The notes: generated by a model not told the origin, from the letters alone. A stretch of 64,000 nucleotides of DNA from Sabellastarte sp. h YS-2021 (GCA_964017235.1 OZ024938.1:11089454-11153453); one strand, 5' to 3'; counted from the first letter of the stretch, positions 24,840 through 36,790 are shown. Numbers and translations are program-made.

Positions 24840-25080
24840 CGCATTATGCCCCTGTTCCATGGGTGGGAAAATGACAGCAATGGGCAATTTTTATTGAGGT
24901 CTGGGACTAAGTCCAGGCCTCCTGGGACTAAGATTCCTGGGCTTAAGAGTCGCATGACGCCTCAGACAACATAGGATTGTGTAAATTTGGGTCTGAGGAG
25001 GCCTCAGGAAGCCTGAAACTGGGGAATGTGTGGGTAGGGGCGAAAGTGGATTGGTTACAGTCGTGAAAAATATCAAACAT
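24840..25080 (-). repeat. GC-richer MITE-like repeat, relative of the 58.2-kb element
   Basis: Shares GGTCTGGGACTAAG, CCTCCTGGGACTAAG, ACATAGGATTGTGTAAATTTG, TCTGAGGAGGCCT and ATATCAAACATG with the block at 58195-58912, in the same relative order. Non-coding. Confidence 0.6.
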
Positions 25081-25245
25081 GTTGTTTTCCAATGTGTTAC
25101 GTTAGTTTATTTATTAGTGTGACATGTATCTTTACACATAAATGTTACCGTTAAATAACTAACAAAGTACAAATATACCCAGTCTTACATGGGCTTATAT
25201 GTCACTCCAAATATACAATAACAATGAACAGAGAGGCAAAAACAA

Positions 25246-25270
25246 ATATATATATATATATATATATATA
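25246..25270. repeat. (TA)n microsatellite
   Basis: About 12 TA dinucleotides. Confidence 0.9.
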
Positions 25271-25302
25271 ACTATACAAAGATCTGGGTATATCTTCTTT
25301 CT

Positions 25303-25612
25303 GTTTTTAAGCGCAGGCTCTAGCAAGACTTGCGCTTCTAGGAATCACTTCTTTTTTTATGTCTGGACTTTCATGAATCATGGCGTAGTGTGATGAGTAT
25401 CTGTCTCTTTACTGAGGGTAACCGGCAATGGGTTACATTAGTACTAGGATGGGTGACCATCTGAGTTTTACATCAGCTGTAGGATGTGTCTGATTTGGAA
25501 TTTCTGTTTTTCGCCAGAATTTCATAAATTCTAGTACACTACTCGTGTCTCTGATGGCTGTGCAGCTCGCATATGTACACTGCAAGACTTTTTGGCCTTG
25601 TTCATCAATAAT
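25303..25612 (+). mobile_element. 5S-rRNA-derived SINE, copy 2
   Basis: Starts TTTTTAAGCGCAGGCTCTAGCAAG. The 5S-like part is ATTAGTACTAGGATGGGTGACC and the tail CACTACTCGTGTCTCTGATGG ends at TTTTTGGCCTTGTT. Longest copy in the window. Confidence 0.78.
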
Positions 25613-25660
25613 ACAATAATGTAATTTTATAGGGCAATATGCTGTAGAAATGGACCGCCA

Positions 25661-25690
25661 TCAATGATTATCAATGATTATCAATGATTA
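25661..25690. repeat. Three exact 10-bp repeats
   Basis: TCAATGATTA three times in tandem. Confidence 0.95.
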
Positions 25691-25889
25691 TATATGGTTG
25701 TCTGTGATATTTTTGTGTCATTGGAGTTTTCGTGCAATAGTGATTACATCAACTGTACTTAGGGTTAAGGCTCTACATGACTCATATATTATTGTTCTGG
25801 TGAAAAATACATTTATAAGTAATTAGTTATATTATTATATAAATGAATATTTCAAATAAGACTTTTCAAACAATATATTGTTGTGACAT

Positions 25890-26128
25890 CATATATTTAT
25901 TTATTTGGGGTTCTACGTCGCTTTCAACACTGTACAGGTCATATCACGACGGGAAGTTGGAAGGGCAGAGGAAACCAGTACATACAGTTCGTTAGGGTTC
26001 TGTACTGTAAACTGCCAACCAACGGCAAGCAACTACCAGTTTTCCCACTTGAGGCCATGCCGGGAATAGAACCCCAGCCTCAGAGGTGGGAGGCGAGAGT
26101 GTTACCACTCTGCCACCGTGGCCCCTAC
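25890..26128 (-). mobile_element. SINE family A, full copy
   Basis: A full-length minus copy from the ATTTATTTATTTGGGGTTCTAC tail complement to the CCACCGTGGCCCC head. The target duplication is not clear. Confidence 0.88.
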
Positions 26129-26807
26129 TTCTTGTCATAAGTCAAATACAAAATTTATAGACCAATTTATGTTAATATTAGACATTTTTTATAACTTTTT
26201 TAATAAGAAATGGGGAGTACTATATAACACTTAACTCTGTTTCAACAATTAGTTCTTTCTCAGTTACGCCTTGGGGTTCTACCTCCTACAAATGAAACAG
26301 GGTAATATTTCAGAATTCCTTTTGAGGAAAGATGTCGTAAATTGTGCACAGAAAAGTTAATTGAAGATCACGTAAATTTTATACATTGTTGTAAAGCTTC
26401 TGATACAGAACATAATAATTCTTTAAATGCAACTAATTAACGCAGATTTTAAAATTGTAGGTTGCATGAAAATGTATCCAGGTAGTGTTGTTCACAAAAA
26501 GGAAGTATCACAGTTTATGGAGTGTATTTGGTTAAAAAGGAGTTACATTGTGCAACAGCAAAATAGTAACTCCTAGAAATACTTCTTATCTTTAAAGTGA
26601 CTTATAAACCCATCAGAGGGCAGGGTAACTATGGTTGTATTTTCTAACCTTTTTATTGTAGTATATATGTTACATGACACAAAAATGAATAATAACAATC
26701 ATAAATAATGTGAGTGTCTCTATTTGGAGCCATACAAAGGACGTCATCACCTTGAAAGCAAAGACTTACAGAAAAGACCGCACTGAAAGATGTAACCAAA
26801 GTAACAA
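26129..26807. other. Intergenic, nothing recognised
   Basis: AT-rich DNA with no supportable feature. Confidence 0.3.
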
Positions 26808-27035
26808 GGCTGCAAGGGGTTTCAGTTAATTAGCTCAAGCTGCAAAGCCATCAGAGACGCGAGTAGTGCACTGAGGTGGTCACCCATCCAAGTACTAACA
26901 TAGCCTATTGCTGCTTAACTTCAGTGAAGAGACAGGTACTCATCACACTATGCCACAATTCATGAAAGTCCAGCGGCAAAAAAAAGAAAGAAAAAAGCGA
27001 TCTCTAGAAGCCTTGCTAGAGCTCACACTTAAAAG
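26808..27035 (-). mobile_element. 5S-rRNA-derived SINE, copy 3
   Basis: Reverse copy: GGGGTTTCAGTTAATTAGCTC, then GAGTAGTGCACTGAGGTGGTC, ACCCATCCAAGTACTAACATAG (5S internal-promoter-like block in reverse) and CACAATTCATGAAAGTCC. Confidence 0.75.
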
Positions 27036-27229
27036 ATAGCTGTGCATGTATGGGGAGTGAGTTTCTTGCAATAACGTTATTATAACAGTTGGTGTTTGCA
27101 TTAAAATCCATTGTGTTGTCCCATTGATGATTTTGTATCAGGGATAATTTATTGCAGTGCTGCTGTACAGTTTTCATGGATTAATATTTTCCAGTAGATA
27201 GTAACTACTGAAAATAGTGCGTTAGGCCT

Positions 27230-27500
27230 TTGCCACACAGTGTCGTTACCACTGATTTTTATGCTCCCACATTTTGGAATGGAGATTTGTCCATCCCACT
27301 GTTTTGCCTCTTTCAGAAAGAAGTTTAAATCCTACCCCTATGCCAAGGCATATCCCAACTTAGCCTCAATATATGGTTGGCATGCTCCATGATGCTTGAC
27401 CCTTTTTCCAACCTTGACATTGAACTTGGTTATTTGTTTTTTGTGCTTTTGCACCTTAGATTTACCTTAATAAAGGGGAGATTAAGCGCTATAAAAGTCC
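27230..27500 (+). pseudogene. LINE 3' end remnant
   Basis: Short stretches read as ...FYAPTFWNGDLS and FRKKFKSYPYAKAYP-like text, then a non-coding end with AATAAAGGGGAGATTAAGCGC. This pattern (FWN..LP, KxLKxYLFxxAY) closes many CR1/L2-type RT proteins. Confidence 0.45.
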
Positions 27501-27854
27501 AATTGGAATTATTATTAACTATTGATGAAATATGATACTTTGAAATCAACGAAGATTATCTTCTGGCAAATTTTTCCCCGTTTACTGCAGCCTGTATAGA
27601 TCTGGACAAATTGATCTCTACTTAAAACAAATCAACTTATTTACTCTCTTCATAAATGGAGAAAACACACATCTCAAGGAGATGGTAAATGAACTCCCAA
27701 CACTTAATGATTTGTAGTACTATGTGTAGAGTTCTTCCAAACATCTCAAGGATCTTGAGATTTCTATGTATTAAGCTTACATTTGTTTGTCGGTAAGAGT
27801 AAGTATTTTGACAATAAATGAATTATTTTTGTAATATGTCAAATCAACTCTTAA

Positions 27855-28052
27855 TGGGCTCGATGGTGCCTTCAACCTCTGAGGTCCCCAGTTCGAATCT
27901 CAGCCCGGGCACTTTATGTTTCAAAGATTGTAGTTACTTGCCGATGCCCGATGGTTTACAGTGCAGAATCCTGACCAACTGCTATGCATTGGTTCCTCCA
28001 CTCGTAAACTACCCATCGCAATATGACCCTGGCTGTTGAATGTGACATAAAA
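27855..28052 (+). mobile_element. tRNA-derived SINE, mixed A/B type
   Basis: Head with GGGCTCGATGGTGCC and a B box CCAGTTCGAATCTC, then body TAGTTACTTGCCGATGCCCG and TTTACAGTGCAGAATCC shared with family A. The 3' part CCCTGGCTGTTGAATGTGAC is shared with family B. Confidence 0.65.
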
Positions 28053-28560
28053 CAAAAAAATTTATTTTTATTCAGATGTCTAAATACCTTTGCCATATGA
28101 CCTGTATTCTGGGTTTCAACGGATGTTCATTGAAAACAGTGAGGTTACCAAAATAAAGTCCATGTTTCCATGCATATGATTCGCCAACTGTAATCTGTGA
28201 TTTTGCAAATAAAATGCAATGCCTGCTTTACATTCGGGGGAACTGTCAGCTTGATATTAACAGTAATATACAAACAATCATAATTTCCAACAAAAGTTCA
28301 TCAAATAATGGCAAAGCTGTACTCATTGATATTTGCCAACAGTTGGATGTGTCTAGCATAATTGTGTTTTTCAGGATACACTGGTAAATTTTTGTTGGAC
28401 CTTCCTATGCCCTGGTCGTCCTTAAAGATAATCCAGATCTTAACTGACAAACCTTACGATGATATTTTCAATTCAACCCACAGGCGAGAATTTGTGTTTT
28501 CTTAGGCACTAAGTTTTAGTGAACAGTCTGTGCACAACTGGAGCCATGTTTATCTTTGCA
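28053..28560. other. Intergenic, nothing recognised
   Basis: No supportable feature. Confidence 0.3.
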
Positions 28561-28700
28561 GATTTTATGAAAGGTCCCAGACTTAGCCCAGTCTCAGGCT
28601 GAGCCACTGGCTCAAATCTGAGCCTTCTGGCTCAGCTAAGTCTTTGTCTCAAATGGTTTTCACAGAAGGGGTCTCAGCTAAGACCAAGTTTGTCAAATAA
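28561..28700. repeat. Palindrome-rich GGCTCAG/CTGAGCC repeat
   Basis: CTCAGGCTGAGCC, GGCTCAAATCTGAGCC and CTGGCTCAGCTAAG make several short hairpins. The end TCTCAGCTAAGACCAAG is related to the repeat at 36600. Likely a MITE fragment. Confidence 0.4.
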
Positions 28701-28987
28701 CCACAGTGGTTTTCTATGTCATATGACCATTTTTGTGGTCAAAATATTCAACTAATGACAGACATGTTAATTGTTTGACACATATTATCTCTGGTCAAAT
28801 GCTATTTTGCAATGGGAAACCTTGTAAACGTGTACTTTAGGTAGTTGTTTTATATACCTGTACGTTATTTACGGCGGTGAGCAGTATACAGCCAGTTGGA
28901 AACATACTTTGGTAGTCTTACACCGTGTCAAACCAGCAGTTCAAGTGTATTGCTTCCTTGTTTATATAACCCCTGTTCCCCTTTCAG

Positions 28988-29055
28988 GGTTTCAATGGCA
29001 TCTACCGACGATGCTAATCCCAGCTTTCAAGCATGTTTAGAAACCTTTGGCAAAG
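28988..29055 (+). CDS. Candidate first coding exon of an unidentified gene
   Basis: An ATG at 28995 in a favourable context (TTCAATGGCA) opens a 20-codon frame beginning MASTDDANPSFQACLETFGK. It is preceded by a good acceptor (TGTTCCCCTTTCAG) and closed by a possible donor AAAG|GTTATT (phase 1). Upstream, TTTTATATACC near 28848 and a possible short 5' UTR exon ending GGCG|GTGAGC fit a promoter. Codon composition is more balanced than the flanks. No downstream exon was found: the next 1.7 kb is repeat. I cannot name the protein. It could be chance. Confidence 0.25.
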
Positions 29056-29082
29056 GTTATTTTCATACCAAGTACTCATTAC

Positions 29083-30850
29083 CAAGTAAACATAACAAAC
29101 ATTTTTTTAAAGTTTAAATGTTTATAAAACATATTATTAGTTTTACTAAGCGTTTACAATGGGTTTATTTACATTGAAGTGTTTAAAAAGTCTGATAAAC
29201 ATTCACTCTACAAATGTTTTTGCTAAAAACATTTATCAAGTGTTAAACATTTACCTCAAATAACTCAAGAAACTGAGCTTAGATTGGAAACATTTTTAGA
29301 CATATATAAGTTAGGTCAAGAATTGAAGGTTATGCTGGAAATATTTTTCAAACGTTTGAACAACATTTGCTAAGAATTTTTTGTTAATATTTGCTCCGAG
29401 AACATTTTACTTACTTTCCATAGCATCTGGTTTTCATACCCATAATTTTAAAATGTTTTTGAAATGTTTTCTATCAAATGATTTGACAACATTCTATCTC
29501 AAATGGTTTTCACAGTTGGGTGGATGCGCCCTGACCATAGCAACATGTTAAAGTTATGCTTAAATGCCGAGAGGTCATATATGGGTCACATATTGATTCA
29601 CAAGGTCATGGGAAGGTCAAGTTTGGAATCCGAGTACCTAGATATTACTAGTAAAACACATTTGTGATTTTCTTTATTTACATGTCAAATACATAGTTAA
29701 AAGTAGAAGTGATAAAATTTTAAAACAAGAGATTGTTATAAAATTTTGGCCCCACCAGGGAGCAACAAATCAAAGTCAATACCACAAAAGGTGGAGTAAA
29801 CATACCCAACTGGGTCACATGAAAAAGCAAACCATATAATATATACTCAATTGGGTTACTCTATACATACTAATGTAACTAGGATTGATACCATTAGAGG
29901 TCAAACAAGTTCAACCATGAAATCGAAGAGATCTCTTTCAGGATGTATTCCCTTGATATACATCTGTACAATTGAGAGGGGTATGCCAGGGTTGGCCTGG
30001 TGCCCCTAAAGGCTTGAGCCTAAATTCTTTCCGGAATTGAAAAGTCTCTAACTCAAGTGAACTATATCAATCCAAAAGGAGAACTCCCTTTGTTTGAGAC
30101 TAAGCAGAGGGGTCCCAGTCACCATCGAAAGTAATTGGTCCGAAATAACCAGATTACACAGTAGCTGTGTGTTAAGGTCAGGATGGAGAGGGGGGATCCC
30201 AGGGTCCACCTGGTCCACCTAAGGGCAATGCCCAGTTCCTAGAGGAACCGAAAAAGTCTCAAAATCAAGTGACCCACATCAATCATACAGTGGAGACCTC
30301 CTTTGCCCAAGAAAAAACAAAGGGATCCCAGTCACTGTTGAAATGATCCATAATCTGGTAGACTGAATTTCTTACTGCTTGATCAGGGCAGCATCAAGAC
30401 AACCGGATGTCAAAGCCGATCATTACAAGGCGGATCCCTAAATTTTGCCAACAAAAGTAATAGAGGAATTGAGAGGACTGTGTCACAAATTACCCCACAT
30501 GCAATGTCTGACGGTAAGAATTGAATGGGGGGCACAATTTGTAATAGCCGCAATCTTACAATTTTAGACATGAAAATAATATTTTTATTGGTGAACAACC
30601 TAAAAACAGGTTCAATTGGACCCCCGTCACCAATTTATGGTTAATATTGGTAAGCAATGCCAAGGTAATATTTCTGAGACATTGTAATGTTCATTTGTTT
30701 TTATAACATTTGTCATTAAATGTTTAATAAATGGTATACATAAAACGTTTTCAAACGTTCTATTAAAAAACTTTCAGATTTCAAACTTTACCAAACGTTT
30801 CGCTTCAAGTGTTTGCAAACATTACCAATGCTTACTGAGTTGTAAGGTCA
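29083..30850. repeat. Repeat block with AAACGTTT/AAACATTT-rich flanks
   Basis: Both flanks (29083-29480 and 30664-30830) are full of AAACATTT, AAATGTTT and AAACGTTT, self-complementary words; one side begins near CATTACCAAGTAAACA and the other ends CAAACATTACCAATG. The core is GC-richer and includes two tandem units of about 190 bp at 29960-30370. This arrangement suggests a non-autonomous DNA transposon of about 1.75 kb, but exact ends are not set. Confidence 0.4.
29960..30370 (-). repeat. Two ~190-bp degenerate tandem units
   Basis: Unit 1 has TCAAGTGAACTATATCAATCC, GGGTCCCAGTCACCATCGAAA. Unit 2 has TCAAGTGACCCACATCAATC, GGGATCCCAGTCACTGTTGAAA. On the minus strand GGATTGATATAG and its context match the repeat at 48610-49150. 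Confidence 0.55.
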
Positions 30851-32169
30851 GTTATGACAAATTTATTGAGTGCTACGACTTATCTATGTCATGTTACGAC
30901 TTATTTTATTATTAAAATAACTCCGAACTTTATCTTTATCCCACCAGAAACATTATAACGCAAGAACTTTTTATTATTGTTTCAAAATAAATTAAATATT
31001 TACATATGGATTATTACTCCCTGAAATGCAATTGGAGATGTAAACATTTTCTCAAATATATTGCTAAATGTTTATAACATAATTTAAATGTAATTTATAT
31101 AATAACCATTAAAATTGTTCTCACATAAAAACAATCTGTTTTGCTGATAAACATGCTACTAAAATTACATATCTTACCTTAATTATTCTTGAAATCAGTT
31201 ATTCATTTTAATGCTTATCCATATTTTCATTACTTAAAAATCCACTCTAAATTTACAAAATTTACACTCTATATTTGACAAGGTGACTACATTTCTCCTG
31301 TATGACAGATATAACATTCCAACTTATTGCAGATTAATGGCCTTCCCCCAGTCAGTTGAGATATGTATTATATTCTTGTGTGCACAATGTATAATATTTT
31401 ATCCTTTTAAGAGATCTTACTTCAACTCCAGTAGAATGGCAGAAATCTATCCCTATTGTAAAGAGTGACTCTCTTATACTAAGGAGATAATAAATAAGTC
31501 TGTTATTGAATTTCTTAATAATAAGTCTCTTTGTTATCAAGACATAATATATTATAGCCCTTAGGGCTGCTATGGTTAAAAGTGTTATTTTGTCGATGAC
31601 TCTTTTAATTTGTAAAATTATTTGTAATACTTAATTTGTCATTCATTCAACAATTATTTAAAAGTTCTGTTTACAGTATATTTTATTTACCATATATTAA
31701 TTCCCATCTATTTTGTGTTTACAACATAAATCAATTACCCTACTGTTGTGTGTGTACAAGTATTTTCATTAAACTCAGTCAGTTGTAGCTAATTGTGAGA
31801 CAATCCAGTTTATGGATTTCTGATAGTTTAGGGGATAGTTCTGTATGGATTTATCCATGTGGATCTAAACGCTTTTTTTCCACAGAATATTCTCAATGTA
31901 AAGGGGCCTTCACAGTTCTCCACATAAACGATGACGTTATATTGTGTATGCTACATTAAATTCAGGCTGTACAAGTTCATTGAGTATTACATACTGTTTA
32001 AATACAACCTTCTAATATAAACATAGCAATCAGTTAGAACTAACCTCTGACATTTTTTGTCTCTCTTGAAACCTGGTGGACTCAGACAGGGTAATGGCAT
32101 ATCTGTTTTCTCAACAAAACCCAATAAATGCATGGGGTTGCATAGATTTGCCTCACAGGCTCTTATGCA
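30851..32169. other. Intergenic, very AT-rich, nothing recognised
   Basis: No exon or repeat boundary can be supported. Confidence 0.3.
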
Positions 32170-32350
32170 ATCGAACAAACTCCAGCCAGGTTCAAAAGGT
32201 TTAGACGACAGTTGAAGCCTTACCTAATGTTACTAGCCTATCACCGTCCATAACCTTCTCCCCTATCAAATGCTAACAAGTAGCATATACCAGCAAGTTA
32301 TATGCCCCTTTCTGAAACATGCCAGAGCGATGGAGCTACAGATATTTAAA
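32170..32350 (+). pseudogene. Probable LINE 3' fragment
   Basis: GGTTTAGACGACAGTTGAAGCC reads RFRRQLKPYLMLLAY, then a proline-rich end, like the 33.6-kb LINE (FRK.LKTYLFRLAYPPP). Very short. Confidence 0.35.
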
Positions 32351-32466
32351 AGGTGAAGTTAATCCCAGAGACTTTGAGCATTGTGGGAAAAACTGTCTTC
32401 AAAATGACTTTATTTTGCAATAATTGACAGGACTAATGGGACTAATCTTTAATAGGAGAAAATTAC

Positions 32467-32682
32467 ACTAGCAAGGCTCGCACTTCTAGGCATCACTTCT
32501 TTTTTTGTGTCCGGACATTCATGAATTGTGGCATAGCGTGATGAGTTCCTCTCTCTTCAATGAAGTTAAGCAGCAATGGGCTATGTTAGTAGTGTGATGA
32601 GGGACCACTTCAGTGCACTACTCGTGTCTCTGGTGGCTTTGCAGCCCACACTAGTAGACCGAAACCCCTATTGGCCTTGTTT
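32467..32682 (+). mobile_element. 5S-rRNA-derived SINE, copy 4
   Basis: CTAGCAAGGCTCGCACTTCTAGG head, AAGTTAAGCAGCAATGGGCTA (5S-like AAGTTAAGCA block) and CACTACTCGTGTCTCTGGTGG tail. Confidence 0.75.
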
Positions 32683-33139
32683 AAAGAAAATTTTCAAGAT
32701 CAGGTGGATTGCCCTTTAAGATAAATTGTAACACTTAAAGACAGGTCGTAGTAGCATAAACATTAGATATTGTCAATTTGCTTATGGCACCTCTGGACAG
32801 TAAAGTGCACTCACAAAGTTTCATATGAATATGTGCAGAAAGTAGGATGAGAATCCACAATGAATGCGATTATCCTCTTCACCTTTACAACTGAAAGATA
32901 AGCCATATAGGCAATAAGGGTATGGTCGGGACAACATATTCCAAGGTTGTCCAATGAACATTCACGAGAGTGGAACTGGGGTAATACCAGTCTATTACTT
33001 TATTACAAGTCTAAATTTGTAATGTCTGTCACAGTTTTAATGTAACAGCAGCCCAGACCAACACCAAGGCGAGTATTAATAAGTAAAGATTTATAATGTC
33101 TGTCACAATTCTAACTCAACAACTATGAACTATGAAGAA

Positions 33140-33784
33140 ACTAAGAAGGAACTATGAAGGGTCCGCAGGTACTTTAATCATGAAACAGCTGTAAAGGTGG
33201 CAAATGCCTTGGTTAGCAGTCGCCTGGATTACTGTAGCTCACTGCTTTACAACACAAAAATGCATATACTGGAAGACTACAGAGAATTCAAAATGCCTTA
33301 TGTCATACTTTGTGCAAACTAAATACATTTAGTCATGTCACACCCTTCCTGCACAAACTACACTGGCTCCCCATTCATTTCCGTATATTGTTCAAATATA
33401 ATCTCCTTACCTTTAAAGCAATACATTTCAGCCATCCTCCATATCTTTCCTCTCTGATTAGGTGGAGTGATCTCACACGGGGCAATTGCCTATCGATTTT
33501 CCTCATCTAAACCAAATAAAAGCTCAGGGTTGCGCAGTTTCATAGTAGCTACTCCAATGGAGTGGAACAAGCTTCCTGAAGCCATTAGAATCATGGGAAG
33601 CATTTCTGGTTTCAGAAAATAGTTGAAAACATATCTTTTCAGATTAGCCTATCCTCCACCATAGCCTATCCACCTATCGGACACTAATATGGAAACAGGC
33701 TTCTTTTTGGAACTAGACTATCCCTTTTTGGACATCAGCGCCTTAGAGGTTGTTTACATCAATTTTGGTGTTTTATAAGTGTTT
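33140..33784 (+). pseudogene. CR1/L2-like LINE remnant with ACTT tail
   Basis: Readable pieces in broken frames: TAVKVANALVSSRLDYCSSL, HKLHWLPIHFRILFKYNLL, HPPYLSSLI, then WNKLPEAIRIMGS and LKTYLFRLAYPPP. This is the RT C-terminus of a non-LTR retrotransposon. The 3' end runs directly into the (TTAC)n array, a usual microsatellite tail for such elements. Confidence 0.78.

Positions 33785-33872
<88 letters not shown>
33785..33872. repeat. (TTAC)n microsatellite, ~22 units
   Basis: A pure tetranucleotide run forming the 3' tail of the LINE remnant. Confidence 0.95.
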
Positions 33873-33879
33873 ATAATAA

Positions 33880-34130
33880 GTAAAAATCTGTAATGTCTGT
33901 CACATTTCTGACACAATAGCAGCCCAGACCACTGCCAAGGCAAGTAATCATAAGTAAATGGGAAAACCATGATTCTTTATCCAGAGAGTGATCCTGACCA
34001 GTCTCAAAATTTAATGGGATCTTAAATTGGACCAAGACCTATCTCCTGATACTTTTTTCATAAACGACCAACGTAATCCTGCTAACAAACAAAAGGTCAT
34101 GGCAGAGGTAACAATCAGGATTCTCCAAAT
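33880..34130 (+). repeat. Interspersed repeat family C, partial
   Basis: Contains CACTGCCAAGGCAAGTA, GAGAGTGATCCTGACC, AAAATTTAATGGGATCTTA and AATCCTGCTAACAAACAA, followed by GGCAGAGGTAACAA. A second head-like fragment is at 33000-33090. Confidence 0.6.
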
Positions 34131-35390
34131 CTAAAATGATAGAAAGTATTACTGTATAGTTAAAAGAGAGAATATATTTTGAAGCAGAGACTTAGCCTTG
34201 AATTTCAAGACAACTGATGTAACAGGACACACTCTCTTCAGAGAAACCTTTTCAGTTCATACTTCTGACACAGTACTTTTGTTTAATTAATGCAGACTCC
34301 AATATCGAGCCCAATCACTCAGGATGTCACAGTTAGAACTATATTTCAGAAGGACAATTATAATAACTTCCAGCGGTTCAGGGAATAGTGTCTTATATAA
34401 TATCCTGGGTATGCTAGTGATTGTATTTCAACTGACTATTGTCATGTTGATAAGTCTCATCAGAGATTTATGCTAAATACAGGTATGGGTTCTTCAGGTA
34501 CTTTTTGTGTGCAACCAGTGAACCTGAGAAGTGTCCACCGCAGACAGAAAAGTCCAAGCACAGCCATATGTAGAAGAACTGAGTTGAGCTGGATTTTTAA
34601 ACTTCACTCTTTATAACCAAAAATCAATTTATAAAAAACCCTAGTTTTTTTATGTTTCAGAAGGAAGCATTTCCTTGGCAAAGGGGTAAGGTCAGGACAC
34701 CCATTCAAATAAATGTGACATGGGATTAACATTACTACAGTTGGTGTAAGCCTGGGGTGTGTGGGAGGGGGGTGTTGTTGTTGTTTAGGGACTGCTTGCA
34801 AATGGTATTAAAGCTATTACACGCGATTAATTCTTTGGTTTCCTCTCCGAGTCGAAGTTCCACAGTGAGAATATATTAAACTTTAAGTTAAGGTCACCTT
34901 AAGCTCTATTTAACGTTGGTGTAATGTGGTAATTTTGCTTTGCTGATGTAGATTGGTAAATATTTAAATACTTCTATGAATTTACTGTAATTTTAATATA
35001 TACTTTTTTTAGTGTTTACTTTTCAGTATGACAGAGAAAATGAATTTTATTATTATTCATTGAATAAACAAAGGATAATTGTTTTATAAATGAATATATA
35101 GAAAATCATTACACAGCCGAAGTTATAGTAAGTGAAGTATTTACAAAGTGGACTGTTGTCATCAATCTTCCTTCAACAACACTAAACTGGGGGTCATTAA
35201 TTAGTCACAAGTGATTTCAAATTTTTGGTGAATCCCAATTAACTAAACACAAGCATTTGCATTAATTTTTAGGAAAACAACAGAGATCACAATAACGTTA
35301 ATGCGACTTTCACACTTCCATGATGTACCATCCCAATGTCACCCAGTTTTAATAATTACTCTCCATATTTTGTTTAATTTGCATTCTGTG
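34131..35390. other. Intergenic, nothing recognised
   Basis: No supportable feature. The minus-strand open frame near 34604-34801 has no coding character. Confidence 0.3.
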
Positions 35391-35394
35391 AGTA

Positions 35395-35700
35395 AATATG
35401 GACTCACTACCTTCACTAAGGAGGTATTAATTTCATAACTGTCTTTTTTGTTTGTTTATCCATTTGTTTGTTTGTAATAAACATTATACAAATAATACTG
35501 GTCTTCATTAAAATACTGAGATGAGTGTTGGTCCAACGTAGATCCCATAAAGTTTTAAGAGTAATCCAGATCACTGTTTGGATACAAAAATATCAAAAGA
35601 TCATATTTTTTCCCATTTACTGATTATTGGTCAGCTTTTAAAAATCATACTAACCCTGGTGGAGGTTTGCATTTTCCGACTCTAGCTTTCTTTAATGGAG
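35395..35700 (-). repeat. Interspersed repeat family C
   Basis: Reverse copy: AAGGAGGTATTAAT, TGTTTGTTTGTAATAAAC, CGTAGATCCCATAAAGTTTT, ATCCAGATCACTGTTTGGAT and GGTGGAGGTTTGCA. Confidence 0.6.
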
Positions 35701-36590
35701 CTGTTCCAGTGGAGCCATGTTGTTGGTTGCTAAAGTTTTTGGAGGGTTGGTAACATTTTTACGGAGTCAGTTGGGGTCGGCTATGCTTTCTCAGCTTGAG
35801 CTGGTGGGTCGGCAAAATATCAAACATGTTTAACATTTCACCACCTTCTCTCCACATCTCTTCATGCTGACCGTGGCTTCGCCCAACTGGAAGCCGTCTT
35901 GTCTTGTCTCTCTACATCCTGTGGTAGTCACTTCCAGACCTGTCCTATAATGTTACCGTCTTGTTGGGAAACACTTGTTGGTCTGTTGTATACAAGTACC
36001 CTGACATCACTCCACGACAGGCTGTAAAATAACTCTAACTATACTATTGATTTTCTACGAAAGTGGCACATGTAAGGTCAAACCAACGGCCACTTTTACT
36101 ATTAATTCATTGACCAATCAAGTTCAAAATTTTTTTTAAATGTTTACATCAGTGTAAACAAAACAATTATTGTAGTTAGCATCATAAGTTGGATTTATAA
36201 TCACTGATCAGTATGGATAAATATTGGCAAATGATACAATAAAACTTTTATGAATTTTGAGTTCAGATAGGCACAATTTGCTGCATAAAATTGGGAAACA
36301 ATGTTCCAGTGCTTTAATATATTTCAACAAACAATTTTGTTTTCGTCTTAAGTGTACAAAATGAAAAAAAGTGACAGTTACAGATAAAGTTTAATATTTA
36401 GAAAGGGAACACAAAAAAAATTTTTTAAACAACTTAAAATGTGCCTGGTATGTGTTTTAAAAGTGTTAAAAGTTAACCACTTGTAATATAAGTATTATGC
36501 CTGATTTGCTTATTTTCTCTTTGTAACAATAGCATATTGTTCAGTACATCTTTTATTTATACAAATGATGCCAAATGACAATCAAAAACC
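35701..36590. other. Intergenic with a transposon-like fragment
   Basis: GGGTCGGCAAAATATCAAACATGTTT at 35804-35829 repeats the ATATCAAACATGTTTGAT core of the 58.2-kb element. The rest is unexplained. Confidence 0.3.
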
Positions 36591-36599
36591 ACTGTGGTT

Positions 36600-36790
36600 A
36601 TATGAAAGTTAAGACTAAGCCCTAGGTTTAAGTCTAGGACAAAAGTCTCAGCTAAGTCACCTTTTGTGAATACGGTTTTAAGACAACACTTATCTGAGAC
36701 AAAAGTCTTAACTTTAAGACTGGATTTAAGCCTAAGACCTGGCTAAATCTAAGACCATTCGTGAATACGAGCCCTGGATTACAGGCCTCC
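36600..36790. repeat. MITE-like repeat with GACTTAAG/GTGAATACG words
   Basis: Alternating TTAAGACTAAGCC, AGTCTAGGACAAAAGTCTCAGC, GTGAATACGG, AAAAGTCTTAACTTTAAGACTGG and CGTGAATACGAGCCC. A related fragment (GGTCGTATTTATGAAAAGG ... GCGTGAATACAGCCCC) lies at 51510-51625. Confidence 0.5.

Noticed and set aside
33785..33872. CRISPR-like or telomere-like array
   Set aside because: A plain TTAC microsatellite attached to a LINE 3' end.
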